39,008 nt of DNA from Methanosaeta sp. PtaU1.Bin060. Its GTDB lineage: Archaea > Halobacteriota > Methanosarcinia > Methanotrichales > Methanotrichaceae. A program made the translations under genes and the position numbers. The notes below the pieces were generated by a model. That model was not told the origin of the DNA. It ran no database searches and saw only the letters and a list, made by a program, of their open reading frames with translations. The number at the start of each line of letters is the position of its first letter. Position 1 is the first letter of the stretch. Positions 32,055 through 39,008 of this stretch are shown one piece after another. The DNA is taken from NCBI GenBank assembly GCA_002067365.1, contig MVRK01000041.1, positions 1 through 39,008 of the forward strand, written 5' to 3'.

Positions 32055-32864
32055 TCAATCCTTCTGGTACCAGATCATCCCATCTTTATATCTTCTTTTC
32101 ACCCAAACACCATTATCCAGTTTTACAAGCCGACCAGTTGCAGCCAGATAATCCATCAGCCTCTGCTCCAGCCCCCGCGTGAAATCGTAGCTGCTCCTCA
32201 GTATCTCCATCTGCATCTCCAGGGGAATCTGGTAGATTCGGGTCATGATCTCCAAGTTGGCGGTATAGCCCATCTGATGCAACATGTTGTAAAGATAGAT
32301 GTACTCAGAATCGGATTTCTCCTGGCCGAAGACTTTCTCGTAAACGTCAGCAAAGCCATGGTCCACAAGAGAGACCAGGAAGAGAGACCCCTTTGTCACA
32401 TCAAGCATCTTCTGCAGCGCTTCCCCGATTTCGGGCATATGGAAGCAGTAGGCAGCGTTGACCAGATTGTAGCTCTCCAGCTCTGCCTGTCCCACGTCCT
32501 GCCAGCGCTTGTTGATGATCTCAATGTTCTCAAGGCCCTCACGATCCGCCAGCCTCATCATCCGGGCGATTTGACCTTTCGAGGGCTCTACCACTGTCAC
32601 CTTTCGTGCCTCTTTGGCTAAAGGGATAGCATAGGCTCCGGCCCCGGCTCCTATGTCCAGGACCGATGAGTCTGAGCTAACGAGCCTGAGCATACGACCT
32701 ATGAGGTGGCCTGGGTAGCCAGCTAGTCGGTTATATTCCTCGTTTCTGTCGCCAAATTTGTAGTTGTCCCAATATTCCTCACTGGTGATGCCCTTATTCA
32801 TCAATTCCTGAGACCAGGAGGAGCTTTCGCGGAATTTCTTCCATTCATCAGACCAATTGATCAT
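32055..32864 (-). CDS. Class I SAM-dependent methyltransferase (transport-linked)
   Basis: A 269-residue class I methyltransferase: INWSDEWKKFRESSSW, GITSEEYWDNYKFGDRNEEY, motif I SVLDIGAGAGAYAIPLA, VTVVEPSKGQIARM, YNLVNAAYCFHMPEI, and the ending KDGMIWYQKD. The ATG at 32864 has TGAGGTG 6 nt upstream; a GTG three codons earlier is unlikely. It lies 37 bp after the NikE-like ATPase gene and 7 bp before a permease, so it belongs to the nickel-type transporter operon. A methyltransferase inside such an operon points to modification of a chelator or of the transported ligand, but the substrate is not known. Confidence 0.88.
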   Translation of the reverse strand: MINWSDEWKKFRESSSWSQELMNKGITSEEYWDNYKFGDRNEEYNRLAGYPGHLIGRMLRLVSSDSSVLDIGAGAGAYAIPLAKEARKVTVVEPSKGQIARMMRLADREGLENIEIINKRWQDVGQAELESYNLVNAAYCFHMPEIGEALQKMLDVTKGSLFLVSLVDHGFADVYEKVFGQEKSDSEYIYLYNMLHQMGYTANLEIMTRIYQIPLEMQMEILRSSYDFTRGLEQRLMDYLAATGRLVKLDNGVWVKRRYKDGMIWYQKD

Positions 32865-32901
32865 GTTAGTCACCTCAGTGTCATCATCACTGACTATCCC
32901 G

Positions 32902-33843
32902 CTAGCCGGTATCGCAAACTAAATGGCAAGAGACGCAATGGCCAGATGAAATCTCCGTTGTCGTCGGAATTGTTGTCTCACATATCCTTTTTTTAAGAGG
33001 GCATCTCGTGTGAAATCTACAGCCCTTAGGAATTTCGCTCTGGCTTGGCATTTCGCCTTTCAGAATAATCCTTTTCCTTCTATCACTGCCAATAGCCGGA
33101 ATTGCGGATAGCAAAGCTTGAGTATATGGATGCGCAGACCTTTCAAAGATATCTTCAGTACGCCCCATCTCCACGATCTTGCCCATATTCATTACCGCTA
33201 TTCTGTCAGCCATCATCCGGACTATATTCAAGTTATGAGATATGAATAGATAGCTTACACCATAATCCCTTTGTATCTTCTTAAGCAAATATAGAATCTG
33301 CGCTTGCACTGAGAAGTCCAGAGATGATGCGGGCTCATCGGCTACGATCAGCTCGGGCTTCAATGCTATGGCTCTTGCCACTCCGATTCTCTGTCTCTGT
33401 CCGCCCGATAATTCATGAGGATATCTCTCAAGCAATTCCTCATTCAGATCGACCTTCTCCATTAGTTCCCGGATTGTATCCCCGTTAAAAAAGATCCGAT
33501 TCGCTCGAAACGGCTCTGTAATCAGATTACGAACGCTCATCCTTGGATCCAGAGACGAATCAGCGTTTTGAAATATAATTTGCATTTTTCTTTTTAGTTC
33601 TCCATATCGTTTACCTCTAAGATTCATGATGTTCAAACCTTTAAAAAGAATCTCCCCGCTAGTCGGCTCAATTAAGCGGAGGATTGACCAACCAACTACA
33701 GTTTTTCCGCATCCGCTTTCCCCCACAATTGCAAGTGTCTCGCCCTTGTCCAGCCTCAAAGATACTCCATCCACTGCATGAATGTAATGCTTATTGAATA
33801 ATCCAACTGAGAAGCTCTTTTTCAGGTCTTTAACCTCAAGCAG
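32902..33843 (-). CDS. nikE: Nickel/peptide ABC transporter ATPase (NikE/DppF-like)
   Basis: ABC ATPase with Walker A GESGCGKT, signature LSGGQRQRIGVARAI, Walker B LIVADEPASSLD and the switch His in FISHNLN. The Cys-containing C-terminal extension of the oligopeptide/nickel group follows (CRFHTRCPLKKRICE and GHCVSCHLVC). The first usual start is a GTG at 33774, but it would remove the conserved first strand and A-loop, which are encoded in frame upstream (LLEVKDLKKSFSV, then YIHAVDGVSL). Between the in-frame stop at 33859-33861 and that strand there are only ATC, ATT or CTG codons. A non-standard start (CTG 33843 or ATT 33846), coupled to the overlapping nikD stop and preceded by GAGGTG, is therefore likely. 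It pairs with NikD to power the permease. Confidence 0.87.
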   Translation of the reverse strand: MLEVKDLKKSFSVGLFNKHYIHAVDGVSLRLDKGETLAIVGESGCGKTVVGWSILRLIEPTSGEILFKGLNIMNLRGKRYGELKRKMQIIFQNADSSLDPRMSVRNLITEPFRANRIFFNGDTIRELMEKVDLNEELLERYPHELSGGQRQRIGVARAIALKPELIVADEPASSLDFSVQAQILYLLKKIQRDYGVSYLFISHNLNIVRMMADRIAVMNMGKIVEMGRTEDIFERSAHPYTQALLSAIPAIGSDRRKRIILKGEMPSQSEIPKGCRFHTRCPLKKRICETTIPTTTEISSGHCVSCHLVCDTG

Positions 33844-34777
33844 AATAGTGATGGCACCTCACCCCCCGTGTGCTAAAATAGGTCATTTTTGGCCTCAATT
33901 TTTTGCAAATATCACTGCATTTATCGCACCTAGGATGGAATCTGCACCCATCAAGGAGGTCGGTCAGATTGGGAACAGATCCGCCGATCGGGTGAAATCC
34001 CGACTTAGATATTGAGCCAAGCAGGGCCTTTGAATATGGATGCATGGGTGAATGGAAGAATTCGTAAATGGGCGCGCGCTCAACTATCTCTCCCGCATAC
34101 ATTACAGCCAGAGAATCGCACATCTCCCAGACCACTCCAAGGTCATGAGTTATCAGGAACAGGGATATGTTGTTCTCTTGTGAGACCTTTTTTAGCAGGT
34201 CCAGTATCTGTGCCTGAGTAATAAGATCTAAGGAGGTAGTAGGCTCATCTGCAACTATGATCGAAGGCCTGAATGCTAGTGCCATAGCAATCATCACCCT
34301 TTGCTGCATTCCTCCACTGAACTGATGAGGATACTCGCCGTATCTTTGGGGAGAAATGCCCACATGTACCATAAGCTCTACTGCCTTCTCTTTCGCCTCA
34401 TTTTTTCGCAAATGCTCATGAATTCTCAGCGCTTCAGCGATCTGATCTCCTATAGGGAATACGGGATTAAGACAAGTTCCAGGTTGCTCGAATATCATGG
34501 AGATCTCATTACCCCTTACGCCCCTCATCTCCTTTTCATTCAAGTTCAGGAGATCTCGTCCTTTGAATATCACTTCACCACTGATAATAGCATTCTCTGG
34601 CAGCAAATTAAGAATAGCGAGGGCAACCACAGATTTTCCACATCCGCTTTCCCCTATGAGACAAAGTGATTCCCGTTCCCGAATCATAAGATCAATGCCA
34701 TTACATGCATCCACCAAACCGGCATCTGTTCTGAACTTAACATTCAAATCGCGTATCTCAAGCAAAGACGCAGCCAT
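33836..34777 (-). CDS. nikD: Nickel/peptide ABC transporter ATPase (NikD/DppD-like)
   Basis: A 313-residue ATPase: SLLEIRDLNVKFRTDAG, Walker A at residues 42-49 (GESGCGKS), Q-loop MIFEQPGTCLNP, signature FSGGMQQRVMIAMAL, Walker B IIVADEPTTSLD and LITHDLG. The C-terminal oligopeptide-type extension includes CRFHPRCDKCSDICKKLRP. Its ATG overlaps the nikC stop (TGATG). It is the partner of the NikE-like ATPase in a heteromeric ABC importer. Confidence 0.92.
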   Translation of the reverse strand: MAASLLEIRDLNVKFRTDAGLVDACNGIDLMIRERESLCLIGESGCGKSVVALAILNLLPENAIISGEVIFKGRDLLNLNEKEMRGVRGNEISMIFEQPGTCLNPVFPIGDQIAEALRIHEHLRKNEAKEKAVELMVHVGISPQRYGEYPHQFSGGMQQRVMIAMALAFRPSIIVADEPTTSLDLITQAQILDLLKKVSQENNISLFLITHDLGVVWEMCDSLAVMYAGEIVERAPIYEFFHSPMHPYSKALLGSISKSGFHPIGGSVPNLTDLLDGCRFHPRCDKCSDICKKLRPKMTYFSTRGVRCHHYSA

Positions 34778-35619
34778 CAGATCTCCACCTTGGCTTTTAT
34801 CCGCGGGTCTAGGGCATCTCTCAATCCGTCTCCCAGAAAGTTGAATGCCATTACGGTTATCATAATCATCAGCCCCGGAAAGATCATCAAAGTAGGCATC
34901 GATTCCATGAAAGGCTTACCTGCTTCTAACATTGACCCCCATTCGGGCGTTGGAGGCTGCGCCCCAAGGCCGAGAAAGCTCATCCCACATAGCCCCAGGA
35001 TAACATTTCCCATATCAAGTGTGGCCAGAACGACTATCGGAGCTATTGCATTAGGTACTATATGATCAAAGACAACTCGGAGATCACTGCACCCTATCGC
35101 CTTAGAAGAGACGACGAAGTCTTGTTCCTTTACCAGAAGAACTGAAGATCTAATCAGCCTAGAATATCCCACCCAACCAGTCACAGTCATTGCAATAATA
35201 AGATTTTCAAATGTCGGGCCTAAGATTCCCGCAATGGCTATAGTTATGATCAAGCTGGGAAATGCGAGCATTATATCGACGATTCTCATGAGTGTCTCAT
35301 CGACGATGCCACCGAAATAGCCAGATGCTGTCCCCACAATAAGTCCGATGATCAGGCTGATCATAGTTATTAAGGCTGCAGCAGTCATGGATATACGTGT
35401 GCCATAAATGATCCGACTCAGATAGTCTCTGCCCAAATCATCTGTTCCCATGGGATGTTCAAGTGACGGAGGAGACAAACGTTCTTGCAGGTTGATCTTC
35501 ATTGGATCATAGGGGGATACGCTAGGCGCGCAGATGGCAATCACCAACAGTATGATTATTGTAGATAGACCAATCAATGCCAATTTGTCGTCCAAGATCG
35601 ATCGAGCACTTTTAAACAA
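34777..35619 (-). CDS. nikC: Nickel-type ABC permease (NikC-like)
   Basis: A 280-residue permease with the N-terminal OppC-type helix, then HPMGTDDLGRDYLSRIIYGT and six or so membrane spans. The segment VLATLDMGNVILGLCGMSFL followed by GLGAQPPTPEWG closely follows the corresponding stretch of E. coli NikC (LATLDIG, GMSFLGLG, PTAEWG), which favours the nickel branch over the general peptide branch. It ends FLGDGLRDALDPRIKA. It lies 2 bp after nikB and overlaps nikD, so the genes form one transcript. Confidence 0.9.
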   Translation of the reverse strand: MFKSARSILDDKLALIGLSTIIILLVIAICAPSVSPYDPMKINLQERLSPPSLEHPMGTDDLGRDYLSRIIYGTRISMTAAALITMISLIIGLIVGTASGYFGGIVDETLMRIVDIMLAFPSLIITIAIAGILGPTFENLIIAMTVTGWVGYSRLIRSSVLLVKEQDFVVSSKAIGCSDLRVVFDHIVPNAIAPIVVLATLDMGNVILGLCGMSFLGLGAQPPTPEWGSMLEAGKPFMESMPTLMIFPGLMIMITVMAFNFLGDGLRDALDPRIKAKVEI

Positions 35620-35621
35620 CG

Positions 35622-36575
35622 CTATCTCTCCAGCTTAGGAACATCATATCTTATCCGAGGATCAAAGACCGAATATGCGATATCTATTGATAAGCTTATT
35701 AATAAAAATATTAATGATATCAAAAATACGAAACCTTGGATGACCGGGAAATCCCGGGCATAAATGGAATCAACCAAGAAACGTCCAACACCTGGCCATG
35801 AGAATATCGTCTCTACAATGACTGTTCCACCAGCGAGATGACCAAGATGGATCCCGAAGATGGTGATCACAGGTATCAATGCATTTCTGAACGCGTGATG
35901 CCAGATCACTTGAACCTCATTCACTCCTTTGGCCCTAGCAGTTCGTATATAATTTTGGCGCAAGACCTCAAGCATGCTCGCCCTGGTCAGTCTCATTATA
36001 GATGCGGCAGAGCCTATGCATAAAGTCGTGATTGGAAGAACTAGGCTCATAGAGCTTCCATAACTGAGGACAGGAATCAGGCGGAGATGAAGCGATATAA
36101 AAAATATCAGCAATAGGCCTAACCAGAAGCTTGGCATAGATACGCCTATCAAAGCGAAAAATCTTAAGATGTGATCAACAACCGAGTTATGCATGCTGCT
36201 TGATACAATGCCTAAGGGAACGGCAATAAGCAATGCCAAAATCTCTGCGATCAGAACCAGCTGAAACGTAAGAGGGAACCTGGCAAAAAATTCTTCTATC
36301 ACCGGTCTGCCCGTTCTAAATGAGCGCCCCATGTCACCTTTCAAGACATTCCCGAGCCAATTGCCATATTGAATGTATATCGGATCGTTGAGACCGTGCT
36401 CAGCACGAAAAGCCTCTACAGCAGCCGCATCAGGATTTACGGTTCCTAACTGCAGCCTCAACAGGATCTCAGCAGGGTCTCCGGGCGAAATATAAAGCAA
36501 AGAGTAAGAGAGCAGTGAAATCCCAATCATCACAGGCACGGCTGCCAGCATCCTCTTTATTATGTACGAATTCAT
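35622..36575 (-). CDS. nikB: Nickel-type ABC permease (NikB-like)
   Basis: A 317-residue permease beginning MNSYIIKRMLAAVPVMIGIS, with ISPGDPAEILLRLQLG in the first external loop, GVSMPSFWLGLLL, the transport signature YIRTARAKGVNEVQVIWHHA and ETIFSWPGVGRFLVDSIYAR followed by DFPVIQGF. These blocks line up with E. coli NikB (GVSMPNFWLA, IFAWPGVGRY, DYPVIQ). The ATG at 36575 has GAGG upstream; a TTG at 36587 is not needed. It is distinct from the two orphan permeases in the island. Confidence 0.9.
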   Translation of the reverse strand: MNSYIIKRMLAAVPVMIGISLLSYSLLYISPGDPAEILLRLQLGTVNPDAAAVEAFRAEHGLNDPIYIQYGNWLGNVLKGDMGRSFRTGRPVIEEFFARFPLTFQLVLIAEILALLIAVPLGIVSSSMHNSVVDHILRFFALIGVSMPSFWLGLLLIFFISLHLRLIPVLSYGSSMSLVLPITTLCIGSAASIMRLTRASMLEVLRQNYIRTARAKGVNEVQVIWHHAFRNALIPVITIFGIHLGHLAGGTVIVETIFSWPGVGRFLVDSIYARDFPVIQGFVFLISLIFLLISLSIDIAYSVFDPRIRYDVPKLER

Positions 36576-36706
36576 TTTGTGCCTCAAATGGCTCTAAATA
36601 GCGGATCTAGGAAAACTCACAGGCATTGATATGAAAGGCAGAGAACATGAGAAAAAGACCATTGGCCGGCCTTCACTCATGCCTCGTCTACCTTTCCCCA
36701 ACGCAT

Positions 36707-38335
36707 TTAGACCTGTACTTTATTCAGGTTGAGGATGTCTTCGGTGGGTGGTATCTCAAATCCCTTTATATTTGAACTCATGGCATAGATCCTCGCATCC
36801 TGGTACAGAGGAATCACCAGGGCATTCTCATCCATATACGAAAAGATGCGGTCGTATATCTCTTGGCGCGTGGTCTCATCAGTGCTCGCGATCACTTCAT
36901 CGATCATTTTATCAAACGATGGATCCGAATACCCGAGTTCTCCTCCTGTATACCAATTTCCTCTCAGAGTACATGGCGGATCATATATCGATCCCCATGG
37001 GCTGTATATGTACATATCATAATCATGGGTAGTGGTCACGGCATCCCACCATGCTCCACTCTCAACAGATACGATATTTACCTTGATGCCAACATCTTTG
37101 AGGTAGGATTGAATAATTTCTGCCAGAGGCTGCTGATTGGATACACCCAGGCCCGCAGACGGCGTTACTGATGGCGCGGGGATAATTAATTTTGCCTCAA
37201 GGGATTTTCCATCATGCTCTCGGATTCCATCGCCATTATCGTCCTTCCATCCAGCCTCTTCCAGAAGTTGTCTGGCTTTATCTGGATCATATTGATAGCC
37301 TTTCACGACTCCCTTTTCATAGGACTCTCGATAATATGGCACAGTTGTTGAAAAAGGCCCTTTCGCCTCAGTGTAAATTCCTTCAAAGATAGTCTTGCAG
37401 ATCTCTTCTTTATTCAGGGCATAGCCTATTGCTTGGCGCACATTGGCATCGTTGTAGGGCTCATGATTGTAATTTGGAACGACATAGTAGACCATGTCAC
37501 CTTCGTTTGTGACTACAGAAATATCCGACATCTTTTCTAAATCATCCACGTCGCCGGGATCAATCGTAGATAATCCGGATCCTTCAAGGTCGATCTCCCC
37601 TGACTTAAGGGCCATTAGCCTCGTAGCATCATCTGGGACCAGCTTGAAGATCAGATTTTGGAGCTTTGGCTTGTCGCCCCAATAATTCTCGTTTCTGACC
37701 AAGGTATACTCCTGATCTCTTTTATATTCCTGGAATTGAAATGACCCAGTGCCCACGGGTCTTATGAGTGTGCCATTCGGGTCACCATATGGCTCCACAG
37801 AACTGGGACTCATGAGTCTTTGCGGTCGGCACAGCATGAGTTCCTGCAAAATGGGATAAGACGGTTTTGCATATTGGAATGTGATAGTGTAAGGGTCTGC
37901 GATAACTATATCAGTAAAATCATCCATGCTCATCCAGTTGGCTGAACTCTTTGCCTTCATCCTCTCCATGGAAAATTTCACCGCAGTTGCATTAAATGGC
38001 GTGCCGTCTGAAAATTCCACGCCTTTCTTCAGATGAAATGTATAGGATTTTCCATCCGGTGAGATCTCCCATGATTCAGCAAGACCTGGAAGTGGTTTCC
38101 CATATGCACCATACTCGACAAGAGCATCATAAATAAAACCATATATTGGCATGGGCGCATCATACGCATTTGCATCCAGGCCACCTGTATTTTCTTGTTC
38201 CTCGTTTACGTTCATATGACGTTCTGCCAAGCCGATCACCAATGTGCCATCAGAACTCCCACCAGCGCCGGAGAAGCAAGTTAGCATTAGTCCGACTAAG
38301 ACAATTCCAACAAACAAACTGACCTTAGCTCTCAT
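36707..38335 (-). CDS. nikA: Nickel-type solute-binding protein (NikA-like)
   Basis: A 542-residue exported family-5 binding protein. After a signal peptide (FVGIVLVGLMLTCFSGAGG) it reads TLVIGLAERHMNVNEE, FHLKKGVEFSDGTPFNATAV, RPVGTGSFQFQEYKRDQE, VRQAIGYALNKEEICKTIFE and YDMYIYSPWGSIYDPPCTL. FSDGTPF and the PWG-YDP segment resemble NikA proteins that bind nickel complexed with small organic chelators. It is the first gene of the nikABCDE operon, 130 bp before nikB, with GGTGGA 6 nt before its ATG. Nickel is needed for coenzyme F430 and CO dehydrogenase/acetyl-CoA synthase in methanogens, which makes such a transporter sensible; peptide transport is the alternative. Confidence 0.88.
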   Translation of the reverse strand: MRAKVSLFVGIVLVGLMLTCFSGAGGSSDGTLVIGLAERHMNVNEEQENTGGLDANAYDAPMPIYGFIYDALVEYGAYGKPLPGLAESWEISPDGKSYTFHLKKGVEFSDGTPFNATAVKFSMERMKAKSSANWMSMDDFTDIVIADPYTITFQYAKPSYPILQELMLCRPQRLMSPSSVEPYGDPNGTLIRPVGTGSFQFQEYKRDQEYTLVRNENYWGDKPKLQNLIFKLVPDDATRLMALKSGEIDLEGSGLSTIDPGDVDDLEKMSDISVVTNEGDMVYYVVPNYNHEPYNDANVRQAIGYALNKEEICKTIFEGIYTEAKGPFSTTVPYYRESYEKGVVKGYQYDPDKARQLLEEAGWKDDNGDGIREHDGKSLEAKLIIPAPSVTPSAGLGVSNQQPLAEIIQSYLKDVGIKVNIVSVESGAWWDAVTTTHDYDMYIYSPWGSIYDPPCTLRGNWYTGGELGYSDPSFDKMIDEVIASTDETTRQEIYDRIFSYMDENALVIPLYQDARIYAMSSNIKGFEIPPTEDILNLNKVQV

Positions 38336-38362
38336 ATTTTTCCACCTTTATTCTTCGATGAC

Positions 38363-38485
38363 TCATCTCATTCGATCTCCGTTTCGAGGGAAGACGCCGC
38401 CCCTACAGCCACTTTTAAGGTGCTCAAGCAAACTCTGAGTCAGATGACCCATTTGTTCCATAATCCGGAGATCTCCGAAGACCAT
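38363..38485 (-). CDS. Small ORF (40 aa) directly before nikA
   Basis: The frame ends 27 bp before the nikA ATG and reads MVFGDLRIMEQMGHLTQSLL, continuing EHLKSGCRGG to a stop. The first half could be an amphipathic helix. There is only a weak ribosome binding site (TTAGAG). I recognise no family; it may be the tail of a decayed gene or a leader peptide. Confidence 0.25.
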   Translation of the reverse strand: MVFGDLRIMEQMGHLTQSLLEHLKSGCRGGVFPRNGDRMR

Positions 38486-38623
38486 GTACTCTAAAGTCTC
38501 TATCAATCGAGGTCACATGCCTTTGCTTGCCACAATTTTCTTTACATCGCCGTCGAGGCCTATAATTTTGCATATAACTATATTTTTCTAAATTAATTAA
38601 TATCACGGAGAGATGATGCCAGA

Positions 38624-38734
38624 TCACATTATTCGACCACTTTTCCTCACAGCGCCGATTACTTCTACACTCACCACCTTGCCGCCAGGCTTCGGAATGC
38701 GTGCCCATTCGGATCTGACATCAATGGTTTTCAT
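38624..38734 (-). CDS. Small ORF (36 aa), unknown, possibly the start of a decayed gene
   Basis: The frame begins MKTIDVRSEWARIPKPGG and continues KVVSVEVIGAVRKSGRIM. The residue pattern (alternating beta-type KVVSVEVIGAV) looks like real protein rather than random translation, and a GAGATGAG lies upstream of the ATG. I do not recognise the family. Confidence 0.3.
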   Translation of the reverse strand: MKTIDVRSEWARIPKPGGKVVSVEVIGAVRKSGRIM

Positions 38735-39008
38735 AATTATTTCTCATCTCATGATATTTTCCAAAAAATCGATAATACATATTCTTATATCTTTCGGATA
38801 ATAGTCTCTATTTAAGAGTCTTGAAATTTTATAATCTCATGCATATCAATTTAGCATGATCAAGGGCAGAAGGTGTAGCGTTGATGGATAGTTAAATATC
38901 ATAGATATTATTATTTATTGTGGATAGAAGATGTGAATGGAGAAAATGAACCGAACAGACGTGATGGCGAGAGTATGATGAGTCTCCAGTCAAACGCGGC
39001 GAGACGTA

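Larger units (their letters stand above)
38336..39008. other. Region upstream of nikA, no secure gene
   Basis: About 670 bp. It includes the nikA leader, two small minus-strand frames described separately, and between them a short in-frame stretch (CKIIGLDGDVKKIVASKGM) without a start. From 38750 to 38930 it is AT-rich and promoter-like for either strand. The last 70 bp become GC-richer and could be the start of a plus-strand gene cut by the window edge, but nothing is recognisable. Confidence 0.4.

Overview
The window is archaeal and most likely comes from an aceticlastic methanogen close to Methanothrix (Methanosaeta). The evidence is a chromosomal protein MC1 gene, a KptA/Tpt1 RNA phosphotransferase, archaeal BRE/TATA promoters, ATGA/GTGA-coupled operons, a methanogen-type formate dehydrogenase catalytic subunit and a very large investment in nickel- and corrinoid/siderophore-type solute-binding proteins. 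The genus is inferred from gene content, not from a marker gene.

Region 1 (about 0.1-5.4 kb, GC-rich, ordinary chromosome) holds kptA, a divergent cis-prenyltransferase-like gene, a DUF92 membrane protein, aroE and tyrA (overlapping, aromatic amino acid synthesis), a cold-shock protein and MC1. Region 2 (5.9-9.7 kb) is one tight operon: an FdhA-type molybdopterin subunit followed by beta and gamma subunits of the cytoplasmic sulfhydrogenase type. It has no F420-reactive FdhB, so an NAD(P)- or ferredoxin-linked formate dehydrogenase is predicted.

Region 3 (9.8-38.3 kb) is read entirely from the minus strand and is an accessory island for uptake. In transcription order it contains: a complete NikABCDE-type transporter (38.3-32.9 kb); a methyltransferase and an orphan DppB/NikB-like permease (32.9-31.1 kb); a compact putative RiPP locus (30.9-27.1 kb); a run of dockerin-tagged BtuF-class binding proteins with another methyltransferase (27.0-20.8 kb); a decayed methyltransferase-permease pair; and then family-5 binding proteins, a chimeric radical SAM/binding-protein pseudogene, a third intact methyltransferase, another orphan permease and two more BtuF-class binding proteins (20.2-9.8 kb). 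Repeated duplication, gene conversion and decay are visible.

The most interesting element is the RiPP locus: two radical SAM/SPASM enzymes, an MFS exporter, a PqqD-like recognition protein and, between exporter and PqqD, a 26-codon gene. This gene has its own strong promoter and ribosome binding site, and its product carries a YxxPxI-type leader motif and a short His/Cys-containing tail. Together with the nickel-type importer, the linked methyltransferases and the many surface binding proteins, this suggests a peptide-derived metal-scavenging (metallophore-like) system. The peptide gene and its protein context are read directly from the sequence. The metallophore role is a hypothesis.
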